This document shows positions 1 through 6,618 of a DNA stretch of 18,830 bases, piece after piece. This DNA is from an uncultured Oscillospiraceae bacterium (GTDB lineage Bacteria; Bacillota; Clostridia; Oscillospirales; Oscillospiraceae). The first letter of the stretch is position 1. Each line of letters opens with the position of its first letter. The position numbers were made by a program, and so were the translations under genes. The notes beneath the pieces are model-generated. The model saw only the letters and a list, made by a program, of their open reading frames with translations, was not told the origin of the DNA and did no database searches. The stretch covers positions 1 to 18,830 of the forward strand of contig CAJTLI010000039.1 of NCBI GenBank assembly GCA_910577525.1. Direction: 5' to 3'.

Positions 1-801
1 TTCACCGCTTGAAGAAAAGCAGTAAAAAGTGTTGGTGTCTCTATAGTAACGCAAATCGTCTTTGTGCCCACAAACCTCGCAGTTTTGGAAACTGATAATA
101 TTCCCATTCCCGGAGTATTCCCCATTTCGTTCAGCCAGATAGGAAAGAAAATCAAAGCTGCGTATTTGTGCGTCAAGTTCCGGGTCGTTGCGAATTTCCC
201 GAGAAACGCTAATTTTGGAAGATTGCCCATCAGCGGATAATGGGTCGCAGGGAATTGCCAATATCTGCTCTATGGTAACCCTCGCATTTTTACTGTGGAG
301 AACAACTTCCTTATTTGTTCCCAAGAAAAGACGGTTGGCATTTATACACACCTTGTCGCACTGCGGGAAAATGGAGATAAGGCGCTCCATTATTGTACGC
401 CTTAGGTTTGGCTCAGTGACAACAGAATCCAGAATGAAAACAAGCCTAAATTTCGGGTGGTCCTCGCTGTAGCCAAAGGTCTGATAGTACATAGCCAAAG
501 GCAGACCATGTTCATCACAAATCTCTACCGCTTGTTCCTCTGATAGCTGGGGCTGGTTTTTGTCGGCGTTGTCTATATCCACCATAAAAACTTGTTGCTC
601 CCGCCAGTCGGCGGCCTTTGAGCCATTTAGTACGGCGGGGCAGACGGTATGTCCTGTCCCGATTTTCTGCGCTAACTGCCGCACTGTCACCTCCGCAATG
701 CTGGTGCTTTTAAGCACCCTTTGGGAAATCCTGCTCCACGCTTTCCCCGTTGGTTTTTCGGCTACGCCTTTTGGGTCGATGTGTAGTCGTATCTTTGCCA
801 T
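1..801 (-). CDS. Mobile-element primase, 3' end outside window
   Basis: The frame opens with ATG at 801 (GAGGAGG ribosome site about 9 bases upstream) and stays open for 267 codons to the window edge, so the C-terminus is missing. It likely primes replication of the integrated element. Visible parts: residues about 60-180 resemble an archaeo-eukaryotic type primase-polymerase core, with FMVDIDN (DxD-type metal site), then HPKFRLVFILD, then INANRLFLGTNK. Near the end is a CHC2-like zinc finger beginning CEVCGHKDD and continuing to YYRDTNTFYCF. This AEP-plus-zinc-finger order is what I know from primases of clostridial integrative elements and phages, where a helicase region often follows. It sits downstream of a small gene that overlaps its start. 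The assignment rests on motif recognition only; a replication protein with another C-terminal half is possible. Confidence 0.72.
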   Translation of the reverse strand, partial: MAKIRLHIDPKGVAEKPTGKAWSRISQRVLKSTSIAEVTVRQLAQKIGTGHTVCPAVLNGSKAADWREQQVFMVDIDNADKNQPQLSEEQAVEICDEHGLPLAMYYQTFGYSEDHPKFRLVFILDSVVTEPNLRRTIMERLISIFPQCDKVCINANRLFLGTNKEVVLHSKNARVTIEQILAIPCDPLSADGQSSKISVSREIRNDPELDAQIRSFDFLSYLAERNGEYSGNGNIISFQNCEVCGHKDDLRYYRDTNTFYCFSSSGE

Positions 802-937
802 TGAGCGCTTCCTCCTCTAATATAAATTTTTGGTATTCTTCTTGGTGTGATTCGATGTAGGCGGCAATATCACGGTAGATAACGTAAGCAAACATCCGGG
901 CACGCTCCCGGCTGATTTTAATCTCTTTGTCCGCCAT
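710..937 (-). CDS. Small element-encoded protein of unknown function, 75 aa
   Basis: ATG at 937 with a modest GGTGGTGA ribosome site. The 75-residue product is predicted helical in its first half (ARMFAYVIYRDIAAYIESH region) and basic near the C-terminus (RPKRRSRK). Its last about 31 codons overlap the start of the primase gene in another frame, so the primase ribosome site lies inside it, which suggests translational coupling. Small proteins of this look precede primases in clostridial integrative elements, but I do not recognise a named family. The first 45 residues are the better supported part. Confidence 0.55.
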   Translation of the reverse strand: MADKEIKISRERARMFAYVIYRDIAAYIESHQEEYQKFILEEEALNGKDTTTHRPKRRSRKTNGESVEQDFPKGA

Positions 938-1146
938 AATCCATCACCACCATTCAGAAAGCCATTTACTTTTCGGAACAGGTCGTGTATAATAATTTTA
1001 TAAATAAAATTATTTTCTTCTCTATTCCTCAAGTCGTACTTATGGTAGCACAGGAAAACGGCCTTGTCATAAATATCCGTCAAGGCGTAAAAAATAAAAT
1101 TTTGTAGAAGAAAGTTTTATAAATCGAATTTGGAGGTGTTTTTGCA
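938..1146. promoter_or_regulatory. Divergent control region with palindromic operator candidate
   Basis: This 209-base gap separates the leftward small-protein/primase genes from the rightward regulator/recombinase genes. Positions 991-1014 form a perfect palindrome (AATAATTTTAT, two A, ATAAAATTATT). A 10-base part of it, TTTTATAAAT (996-1005), recurs at 1115-1124, and a further half-like site ATAAAATTTT lies at 1094-1103. Such repeated AT-rich symmetric sites between divergent genes are typical operators for the adjacent XRE repressor. On the minus strand a weak -35-like TTGAGG lies just upstream of the palindrome. No strong sigma-A promoter could be fixed for either direction. Confidence 0.45.
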
Positions 1147-1872
1147 ATGGGTAAACGTAACCAGCCCCCGGACATTTTCTCAACCCCGATATGGGCAACA
1201 AGAATCACCAATTTGTTAGAAGAAAGAGGTATGACCCAACTGGAACTTGCCAAACAAAGCGGCACTTCCCCGGCTTCCATCTCTGATTGGGTTGGGGGCA
1301 GTAGCCAACGGGAGCCAAAAGTTAAAGGATTCAAGGCTGTCGCTGATGTACTTGGGGTTTCCACTGATTATCTGTTAGGGGCTAATGAATGCACGACCCC
1401 CACCACTGAAAAGATACACAAAATAACAGGGCTTAGCGAAAAGGCGATAAGAAACCTTCGCAAACTTCAACGTGGTGCCAAGAATAGCGACAGCTCTGCC
1501 GCCAAAAAGTTAGCTGCCTGCAATTTTCTTTTGGAGTCAATGGACAGTACCGACCTGTTTGAATCCCTTTACAGTTACCTGTTGGGAGAATTTTACTTTT
1601 CCAGTCATGGAACAGATTTGGGCGCTAACTTTATTTACGCAAAAACTCCTGTTGGAGAAGAAAAAGAGAAACTTGCCTTCGCCGAAAGCTATTCCCACGT
1701 CTACTTATCCAAGGTCCTGCAAGCATTGGCATTCATAAAGAGAAAAGCGGATAAGGTTAAGGAACGCAAGGAAAAGAAGATGTATGAAGAATGGCTGAAA
1801 TCAGATGAGGGCAAAGCTTTTGAGCTGGAAAATCTAAAACTGCAAATAGCTTATGAAGATGAGGAGGAATAA
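1147..1872 (+). CDS. XRE-family transcriptional regulator of the element
   Basis: 241 residues, ATG preceded by GGAGGTG at an 8-base spacing. Residues about 17-79 form a Cro/CI-type helix-turn-helix: the segment MTQLELAKQSGTSPASISDW holds the first helices and recognition helix, and VADVLGVSTDYLLG is the typical closing helix of this family. The C-terminal 150 residues are not recognised and end in a highly charged Lys/Glu-rich stretch. The gene ends two bases before the recombinase start, whose ribosome site lies inside its last codons, so the two are probably co-translated. Likely role (inference): repressor that controls recombinase and the divergent replication genes by binding the palindrome at 991-1014. 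Confidence 0.85.
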   Translation: MGKRNQPPDIFSTPIWATRITNLLEERGMTQLELAKQSGTSPASISDWVGGSSQREPKVKGFKAVADVLGVSTDYLLGANECTTPTTEKIHKITGLSEKAIRNLRKLQRGAKNSDSSAAKKLAACNFLLESMDSTDLFESLYSYLLGEFYFSSHGTDLGANFIYAKTPVGEEKEKLAFAESYSHVYLSKVLQALAFIKRKADKVKERKEKKMYEEWLKSDEGKAFELENLKLQIAYEDEEE

Positions 1873-1874
1873 AG

Positions 1875-3446
1875 ATGAATGTCGTAATCTATGCCAGATT
1901 TTCCTCGCACTCTCAAACGGAGCAATCTATTGAGGGACAGCTTAAAGAGTGCTACGCCTACGCCCAGCGCAATGATTATATGGTGGTTGGTGAATACATT
2001 GACCGGGCGCTTTCTGGCACAACCGACCACAGGCCAGAGTTCCAAAAAATGATTGCTGACAGTTCCAAGAAAACCTTTCAAGGAGTTTTGGTCTATCAGC
2101 TCGACCGTTTCGCCCGCAACCGCTATGACAGTGCCACATATAAATCAAAGCTGAAGAAGAACGGGGTCCGTGTTCTCTCTGCCCGTGAAAACATTTCGGA
2201 CGATGCCAGCGGCGTTCTGATGGAAGCTGTTTTGGAGGGGATGGCGGAATATTACAGTGTGGAGCTTGCCCAAAAGATCAAGCGGGGCATGGACATTAAC
2301 GCCGAGAAATGTCTCTCAACGGGCGGGAATGTTGCACTGGGTTTCAAGATTGAGGACAAGAGGATTGTAATTGACCCGGTTACTGCTCCAGTGGTTGTAA
2401 AAATCTTTGAAATGTATGTGGCTGGCTCGACTATGGCCGATATTATCCGCTATCTCAACGCCAACCACATCAAAACATCCTATGGGAACGAGTTCAACAA
2501 AAACAGTATCAACCGCATTTTGAGAAACAAGAGGTATATCGGGACATATACATACCGTGACACGGAAGTCCCTGACGGACTGCCCCGCATTGTCGATGAT
2601 GATTTATTTCGGGAGGCCCAGCGTATCATGGAGAAGAACAAAAAGGCCCCCGCTCGGGCGAAGGCCAAAGTGGATTATCTGCTCACTACAAAGCTGTTCT
2701 GCGGGCACTGCAAGGCCGCTATGACTGGCGTTAGCGGGACGAGTAAGACGGAAAAGAAATACCACTATTACCAGTGTGTAACCAACCGCCGGGACAAGTC
2801 CTGCAACAAAAAGACCGTCAATAAAGACTACATCGAGGACGTGGTGGTCCAACAGCTCCGGGAGTTCCTCACCCCGGATAATATCACCACGATTGCCAAA
2901 GAGGTAGTTGACCTCTGCGAGAGGGAGAGCAACAACGGCAACGCAAAGCGGCTTCAAAAGCTACTCTCTGAAAATGAAAAGGCCACGGAGAATTTATTGA
3001 AGGCTCTGGAGAGTGGGCAGGCGGTTGAGATTATTGCCGAACGCATTACCCAAAAGAAGAAGGAACACGATGAACTGTCCTATCAACTGCTGGTGGAGAC
3101 CACACAGCACCCTGTTCCCAGTGTAAGGGACATTCGCTTTTTCCTGAGTCAGTTCCGCAAGGGGGATATCAACGCCCCCAAATACCGACAGGGCTTGGTC
3201 GATATGCTCGTCAACAAGATTTACCTGTATGACGACAAAATGACCATCCTGTGCAATACACAGGATGGCCACTTCGATGTTGACCTTAAGGAAGTGAGTT
3301 CACTTAAGGGTCACTTGGTGGAGGCGAGGGGAGTCGAACCCCTGTCCGAAAGCACTTCCACAGGAACCTCTCCGAGCGCAGACGGTCGGTTATATTCCCT
3401 TGCTCAGCCGCAGGCCGTCAAACTGCTGAGTTCGGTAGAGTCATGA
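1875..3446 (+). CDS. Large serine recombinase (integrase/excisionase of the element)
   Basis: 523 residues. The resolvase catalytic domain is at about 1-140: nucleophile Ser10 in YARFSS, QSIEGQ after it, and the LDRFARNR arginine motif at 76-83. A recombinase domain follows (about 150-260), then a zinc ribbon with Cys276, Cys279, Cys301 and Cys310, then a coiled-coil segment (about 345-410), the usual order in large serine integrases of Firmicutes elements. Start ATG with GAGGAGG inside the preceding gene. Residues 481-523 are encoded by DNA that is also the 3' end of ssrA on the other strand, so the natural element-encoded protein probably ends near residue 480 and the tail (starting LVEARGVEPLSE) is supplied by the host target. 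It should catalyse integration at, and excision from, the ssrA 3' end. Confidence 0.93.
   Translation: MNVVIYARFSSHSQTEQSIEGQLKECYAYAQRNDYMVVGEYIDRALSGTTDHRPEFQKMIADSSKKTFQGVLVYQLDRFARNRYDSATYKSKLKKNGVRVLSARENISDDASGVLMEAVLEGMAEYYSVELAQKIKRGMDINAEKCLSTGGNVALGFKIEDKRIVIDPVTAPVVVKIFEMYVAGSTMADIIRYLNANHIKTSYGNEFNKNSINRILRNKRYIGTYTYRDTEVPDGLPRIVDDDLFREAQRIMEKNKKAPARAKAKVDYLLTTKLFCGHCKAAMTGVSGTSKTEKKYHYYQCVTNRRDKSCNKKTVNKDYIEDVVVQQLREFLTPDNITTIAKEVVDLCERESNNGNAKRLQKLLSENEKATENLLKALESGQAVEIIAERITQKKKEHDELSYQLLVETTQHPVPSVRDIRFFLSQFRKGDINAPKYRQGLVDMLVNKIYLYDDKMTILCNTQDGHFDVDLKEVSSLKGHLVEARGVEPLSESTSTGTSPSADGRLYSLAQPQAVKLLSSVES
3288..3335. other. Putative attachment-site hybrid at the ssrA 3' end
   Basis: The element-like AT-richer DNA meets host ssrA here. 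The ssrA CCA end is complementary to 3316-3318. Just outside it lies AAGTGAGTTCACTT (3293-3306), an inverted repeat with 6-base arms, followed by TCACTT again at 3311-3316. Serine integrase sites are typically about 30-50 bp imperfect inverted repeats with a 2-bp crossover, so one arm could be this repeat. The exact crossover cannot be fixed without the other element end, which is outside the window. Confidence 0.4.
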
Positions 3447-3662
3447 TCCATGGCACGGTCAACTCTTTCCGTACTCATGTTCACCACTGAGATGACGCCC
3501 CGGCCCGGCTCGTGGTCCTTCCAGGCGGGACGGCCGCGTTAAGCCGCGGCGAGAACTACGTTATCGTTGTTCTTTAATTTATAAGCTGCCCGTTTTTAGG
3601 ATGTCAGGCGCATCCGCTCGCTATTCCTGCTTCGGCGCCCCCGTCGAAACCAGTACGCCCCC
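3316..3662 (-). ncRNA. ssrA: tmRNA (transfer-messenger RNA)
   Basis: About 347 nt. The 5' end GGGGGCG (3662 downward) pairs with CGCCUCC before the 3' ACCA, giving a 7-bp acceptor stem with a G-U at the third pair, the alanyl-tRNA synthetase identity element. The T arm GGGGTTCGACTCCCC is intact, and the conserved CTGGTTTCGAC follows the 5' stem. The tag frame reads KNNDNVVLAAA then TAA at 3539-3541 (resume codon probably AAG, 3572-3574), giving A-KNNDNVVLAAA with the uncoded alanine. The stop lies in the loop of a perfect GCCGCG/CGCGGC hairpin (3533-3550). Its 3' end overlaps the recombinase frame in antisense. It rescues stalled ribosomes together with SmpB, encoded 0.8 kb upstream. Confidence 0.96.
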
Positions 3663-3833
3663 TCGTCGGAGCAAGCTGCGTATCGTTCGCCCTGCCGCTT
3701 TCGGCAGGGCTCATTCACTTCGCTGCCCCTCCTCTCCTCGTCAAAACCGCTTCGCTGGGCTTTGACGAGGTTTTGCGGCCTGCGGCCGCTTTACGAGAGA
3801 ATTTGGTTGCGGCTTCGCCGCGGATTTGATTTA
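3663..3833. repeat. GC-rich hairpin cluster upstream of ssrA
   Basis: Gene-free spacer packed with inverted repeats: a 9-bp perfect stem at 3689-3710 (GCCCTGCCG, loop CTTT), a 10-bp stem at 3736-3770 (CCTCGTCAAA/TTTGACGAGG), GCGGCC-TGC-GGCCGC at about 3775-3789, and a GCGGC-TTCG-CCGC hairpin near 3810-3822. These look like short palindromic repeat units inserted between the cyclophilin gene and ssrA. I see no convincing sigma-A promoter close to the ssrA 5' end, so tmRNA may come from a longer processed transcript. Confidence 0.5.
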
Positions 3834-3869
3834 TTTTCATCCGTCAAGCTCAGACTGACGGAGTGAAAA
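3834..3869 (-). terminator. Probable terminator after the cyclophilin gene
   Basis: TCCGTCA (3840-3846) pairs with TGACGGA (3856-3862), extended with TTTCA/TGAAA flanks, directly after the cyclophilin stop. In the transcript orientation it is followed by an A/T-rich stretch, not a clean U run, so termination may be partial and allow read-through to ssrA. Confidence 0.5.
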
Positions 3870-3875
3870 ACTGGC

Positions 3876-4394
3876 TCACACCTTCTCCGGTGCGGGATAG
3901 TCCACCCCCTGAGTGTCTACCGTGACCTTTTTCATCATTTGCTCCTTCTTGGGGCGGTCGTTCCAGTCCCGCTTGGCGGAGACGATGGCGTCCGCCGTAT
4001 CCATGCCCTCGATCACCTTGCCGAAAGCGGCGTAGCCGCCGTCCAGATGGGGGGCGTCGGCCACCATGACGAAAAACTGGCTGCCCGCCGAATCAGGGTC
4101 CATGGTTCGGGCCATGGACAGCACACCTCTCGTATGAGCCAGATCATTTTTCACACCGTTCTGGGAAAACTCCCCCTTGATGGAGTAGCCGGGGCCTCCT
4201 GTGCCGGCTCCGTCGGGATCGCCCCCCTGGATCATGAAGCCGGGGATCACCCGATGAAAGATAGTCCCGTCATAAAACCCGGACTGGGTCAGGGAAATGA
4301 AGTTATTAACCGTATTGGGCGCGATTTCCGGATAGAGCTCCGCTTTCATCACGCCGCCGTCTTCCATCTCAATGGTGACGATGGGATTGCTCAT
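3876..4394 (-). CDS. ppiB: Cyclophilin-type peptidyl-prolyl cis-trans isomerase
   Basis: 172 residues, cytoplasmic (no signal peptide), catalysing proline cis-trans isomerisation during protein folding. The single cyclophilin domain fills the protein: FHRVIPGFMIQGGDP at 46-60 (active-site Arg48, Phe53, Gln56), SMARTMDPDSAGSQFF near 93-108, and the LDGGYAAFGKV segment where many cyclophilins carry a tryptophan. The start is placed at the ATG giving MSNPIVTIEM; an upstream in-frame ATG (4403) would leave the AAGGGA ribosome site touching the start codon. It lies 75 bases after smpB on the same strand and probably shares its transcript. The function in this species is inferred from family. Confidence 0.92.
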   Translation of the reverse strand: MSNPIVTIEMEDGGVMKAELYPEIAPNTVNNFISLTQSGFYDGTIFHRVIPGFMIQGGDPDGAGTGGPGYSIKGEFSQNGVKNDLAHTRGVLSMARTMDPDSAGSQFFVMVADAPHLDGGYAAFGKVIEGMDTADAIVSAKRDWNDRPKKEQMMKKVTVDTQGVDYPAPEKV

Positions 4395-4462
4395 GATTAC
4401 CATCCCTTTCTTTTTGCTGTCTCATGTCTCCGCCTCTGAGGAAACAGGGAGCTGCGCTCAGC

Positions 4463-4481
4463 GGGCGCTTCAGTAGCGCCC
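4463..4481 (-). terminator. Short hairpin over the smpB stop codon
   Basis: GGGCGCT (4463-4469) and AGCGCCC (4475-4481) form a perfect 7-bp stem whose loop contains part of the smpB TGA. There is no U run, so an RNA processing or partial attenuation role between smpB and the cyclophilin gene is as likely as termination. Confidence 0.3.
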
Positions 4482-4931
4482 CCGGGAGGCCCGGTCCATC
4501 TCCCGCTTGGCGTCTCGCTGGGCGGCGCCCTCCCGCTTGTCGTAGAGCTTCTTGCCCTTGGCCAGGGCCAGCTCCACCTTCACCCGGGGCCCGGAGAAGT
4601 ATAGCGACAGCGGAATCAGCGCGTAGCCGTCCTGCTGCACCCGGGCCTGAAGCTTGCGGATCTCCCGGCGGTGGAGCAGCAGCTTCCGGGTGCGCCGGGG
4701 GTCCTTGTTGAAGATATTGCCCTTCTCGTAGGGAGAGACGTGCATCCCGTAGAGGTACATCTCTCCGTCCTTCACCGCACAGAAGGCGTCCCGCAGGTTG
4801 ACGGCGCCCAGCCGGATGGACTTTACCTCGGTGCCGGCCAGCTCGATGCCCGCTTCATACTTATCCTCAATGAAATAGTCGTGGAACGCCTTCCGGTTGG
4901 AGGCAACCTGTTTGACGGACTGTTTTCCCAT
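4470..4931 (-). CDS. smpB: SsrA-binding protein SmpB
   Basis: 153 residues. Binds the tRNA-like part of tmRNA and delivers it to stalled ribosomes. Family hallmarks are clear: ASNRKAFHDYFIEDKYEAGI near the start, LAGTEVKSIRLGAVNLRD, then YLYGMHVSPYEKGN and the basic C-terminal tail (KLYDKREGAAQRDAKREMDR) that enters the mRNA channel. The ATG giving MGKQSVKQ has an excellent GGAGG site 9 bases upstream; the in-frame extension upstream to 4976 overlaps the -10 box and is rejected. First gene of a probable smpB-cyclophilin unit upstream of ssrA, so its RNA partner is encoded 0.8 kb downstream on the same strand. Confidence 0.97.
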   Translation of the reverse strand: MGKQSVKQVASNRKAFHDYFIEDKYEAGIELAGTEVKSIRLGAVNLRDAFCAVKDGEMYLYGMHVSPYEKGNIFNKDPRRTRKLLLHRREIRKLQARVQQDGYALIPLSLYFSGPRVKVELALAKGKKLYDKREGAAQRDAKREMDRASRGRY

Positions 4932-4966
4932 CACGCGCCGCCTCCTTCCTCCTAGTATGGACTTGT

Positions 4967-4995
4967 AGTATACCATTCCTGAGCCAAAACCGCAA
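4967..4995 (-). promoter_or_regulatory. Sigma-A promoter for smpB
   Basis: On the minus strand: -35 TTGCGG (4990-4995), 17-bp spacer, -10 TATACT (4967-4972) preceded by TGG. It lies about 35 bases upstream of the smpB start codon. Confidence 0.7.
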
Positions 4996-5166
4996 GGGGA
5001 AAATGAGGAAAGCCCGCTTTTTCTTTTTACGCTGTTTCGCGGTGCCGGCCGGTATGGATACCGCTGAAAAGACCCGGCCAGAGGGTGAATTGAGGTTGAG
5101 AATACAGGCTCTAAATCAGCCGTCCGGATTTTGCCGGTGAAAACCGGAAAATTCGTAAATCCGCTC

Positions 5167-5195
5167 TTGTTTTTGCGCCGGGGATAGCATATAAT
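5167..5195 (+). promoter_or_regulatory. Sigma-A promoter for murI operon
   Basis: -35 TTGTTT (5167-5172), 17-bp spacer, consensus -10 TATAAT (5190-5195), about 35 bases before the murI start. The rest of the 4996-5166 gap holds only small GC hairpins such as CGGTAT-GG-ATACCG. Confidence 0.78.
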
Positions 5196-5230
5196 ATCTT
5201 AGTTTCTAGCTTGTGAGGGGAGGGCGCGTA

Positions 5231-6046
5231 ATGGATACACGGCCCATCGGCGTGTTTGACTCCGGCCTGGGGGGGCTCACCGCCCTGCGGGAGCTGGCCC
5301 GGCTCATGCCGGAGGAGGACCTGGTCTACTTCGGGGACACCAGCCGGGTGCCCTACGGCGGGCGTTCCCGGGAGGTCATCACCAAATATGCCCGGCAGGA
5401 CGTGGCCTTCCTGCGCACCTTCCGCCCAAAGGCCGTGGTCATCGCCTGCGGCACCGTGTCCACCACCGCCCTGGACGTGCTCCAGGGGGAAAACAACATC
5501 CCCATATTCGGCGTGGTGGAGTCTGCCGCCCAGGCCGCCGCCCAGCTCACCAAAATCGGCCGGGTGGGGCTCATCGGAACCCAGGCGTCTATCCGCTCCG
5601 GGGCCTATGAGCGGGCGCTGGAGCGGCTGCGTCCCGGCATCCGGGTTACAGCCCGGGCCTGTCCTCTGCTGGTTCCCCTGGTGGAAAACGGACGGTTCCG
5701 CCCCGGCGATATCGTGGCGGAGACGGTGGCGGCGGAGTACTTAGCCCCCGTGAAGGCGGCGGGAGTGGATACCCTGATCTTGGGGTGCACCCACTACCCC
5801 CTGCTGCGGGAGATCGTCGGCGCATATATGGGGCCGGAGGTGGCCCTGGTGGACGTGGGGGAGCAGTGCGCCCGGTGGGTGAAGCGGCAGCTGGAGCTGG
5901 ACGGCCTGCGCAATCACTGCCCCGGCGCGGGGCGGCGGCGCTACTACGTCAGCGACAGCACCGGGGATTTCTCCGCCCTGGCCTCCATCTTCCTGGGGGA
6001 GGACGTGCGGGGCGAGGTGGAGCAGATCGACATCACAGGGTATTGA
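5231..6046 (+). CDS. murI: Glutamate racemase
   Basis: 271 residues, cytoplasmic; interconverts L- and D-glutamate to supply D-Glu for peptidoglycan. Two-lobed Asp/Glu racemase fold with the two catalytic cysteines visible: Cys73 in IACGTVSTTA and Cys186 in LILGCTHYPLL, plus Asp10-Ser11 in GVFDSGLGG and the YFGDTSRVPYGGRS loop at 33-46. The first cysteine motif reads ACGT where most MurI have ACNT. The start is the ATG giving MDTRPIGVFD, with GAGGGGAGGG just upstream; an upstream GTG at 5213 lies within that ribosome site. First gene of a murI-DUF1934-argS run with a 38-bp gap to the next gene. Confidence 0.95.
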   Translation: MDTRPIGVFDSGLGGLTALRELARLMPEEDLVYFGDTSRVPYGGRSREVITKYARQDVAFLRTFRPKAVVIACGTVSTTALDVLQGENNIPIFGVVESAAQAAAQLTKIGRVGLIGTQASIRSGAYERALERLRPGIRVTARACPLLVPLVENGRFRPGDIVAETVAAEYLAPVKAAGVDTLILGCTHYPLLREIVGAYMGPEVALVDVGEQCARWVKRQLELDGLRNHCPGAGRRRYYVSDSTGDFSALASIFLGEDVRGEVEQIDITGY

Positions 6047-6084
6047 GGGGCGCGCGGCATTTTGAAGCATTGTGAGGAGAACCC

Positions 6085-6618
6085 ATGACAACAGAGAATG
6101 TGATCATATCGATAAAAGGAAAGCAGCTATACGCGGAGAGCGGCCCCGACGAGATGGAGCTGGTCACTGCCGGAAGCCTGCGGCGGGACGGCCAGGGCGG
6201 CTATTCCATCTCCTATCAGGAGACGGAGCTCACCGGCCTGGATGGCACCACCACCAGGCTGCACGTCAACGGGGGCCGCGTGACCCTGCTGCGGGAGGGA
6301 AGCATCAACTCCCAGATGGTGTTTGAGATGGGCAAGCGCCATATGTCCATGTACGAGACGCCCTATGGGGCGCTGTCCATCGGGATCAACACCAAGCGGC
6401 TGCGCTCCACCCTGAACGAGGCGGGGGGCGAGCTGGAGATCGACTACGCCATCGAGATCGACCACATGGTGGCGGGCCAGAACATGTTCCGCATGAGCGT
6501 AAGAAAAAAGCCGGCGCTGCGGCAGGAGCGGGAGCCGGAGAAAAGGGGTTTTTACTATGGAAAATCTGATTCAGGCCGCCCGGGAGCAGGTGGCGCGGCT
6601 CACCCAGGCCGCCTATGA
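6085..6618 (+). CDS. DUF1934 (YwiB-like) beta-barrel protein
   Basis: 177 residues, ATG with GAGGAG ribosome site. Residues about 1-140 match the DUF1934 pattern: an N-terminal ISIKGKQ strand, YSISYQETELTGLDGTTT, then VTLLREGSINSQMVFEMGKRH, MSMYETPYGALSIGI and a final ELEIDYAIEID strand, consistent with a lipocalin-like barrel. The biochemical role is unknown. In Bacillus the homologue ywiB also precedes argS, and the same order here supports the call. The last 62 bases overlap the start of argS in another frame, so the C-terminal tail (low-complexity Gly/Arg-rich) is a by-product of read-through and the two genes are probably translationally coupled. Confidence 0.85.
   Translation: MTTENVIISIKGKQLYAESGPDEMELVTAGSLRRDGQGGYSISYQETELTGLDGTTTRLHVNGGRVTLLREGSINSQMVFEMGKRHMSMYETPYGALSIGINTKRLRSTLNEAGGELEIDYAIEIDHMVAGQNMFRMSVRKKPALRQEREPEKRGFYYGKSDSGRPGAGGAAHPGRL

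Noticed and set aside
817..1083. 88-codon minus-strand frame in the divergent control region
   Set aside because: It overlaps the better supported 75-aa gene in another frame, crosses the palindromic operator, and its product has no family character.
3939..4439. 166-codon plus-strand frame opposite the cyclophilin gene
   Set aside because: It is a complement-strand shadow; the minus-strand protein carries all cyclophilin motifs.
6496..6618. C-terminal tail of the DUF1934 protein as a functional domain
   Set aside because: It lies largely in the region overlapping argS in another frame and is low-complexity, so it is more likely a by-product of the overlap.
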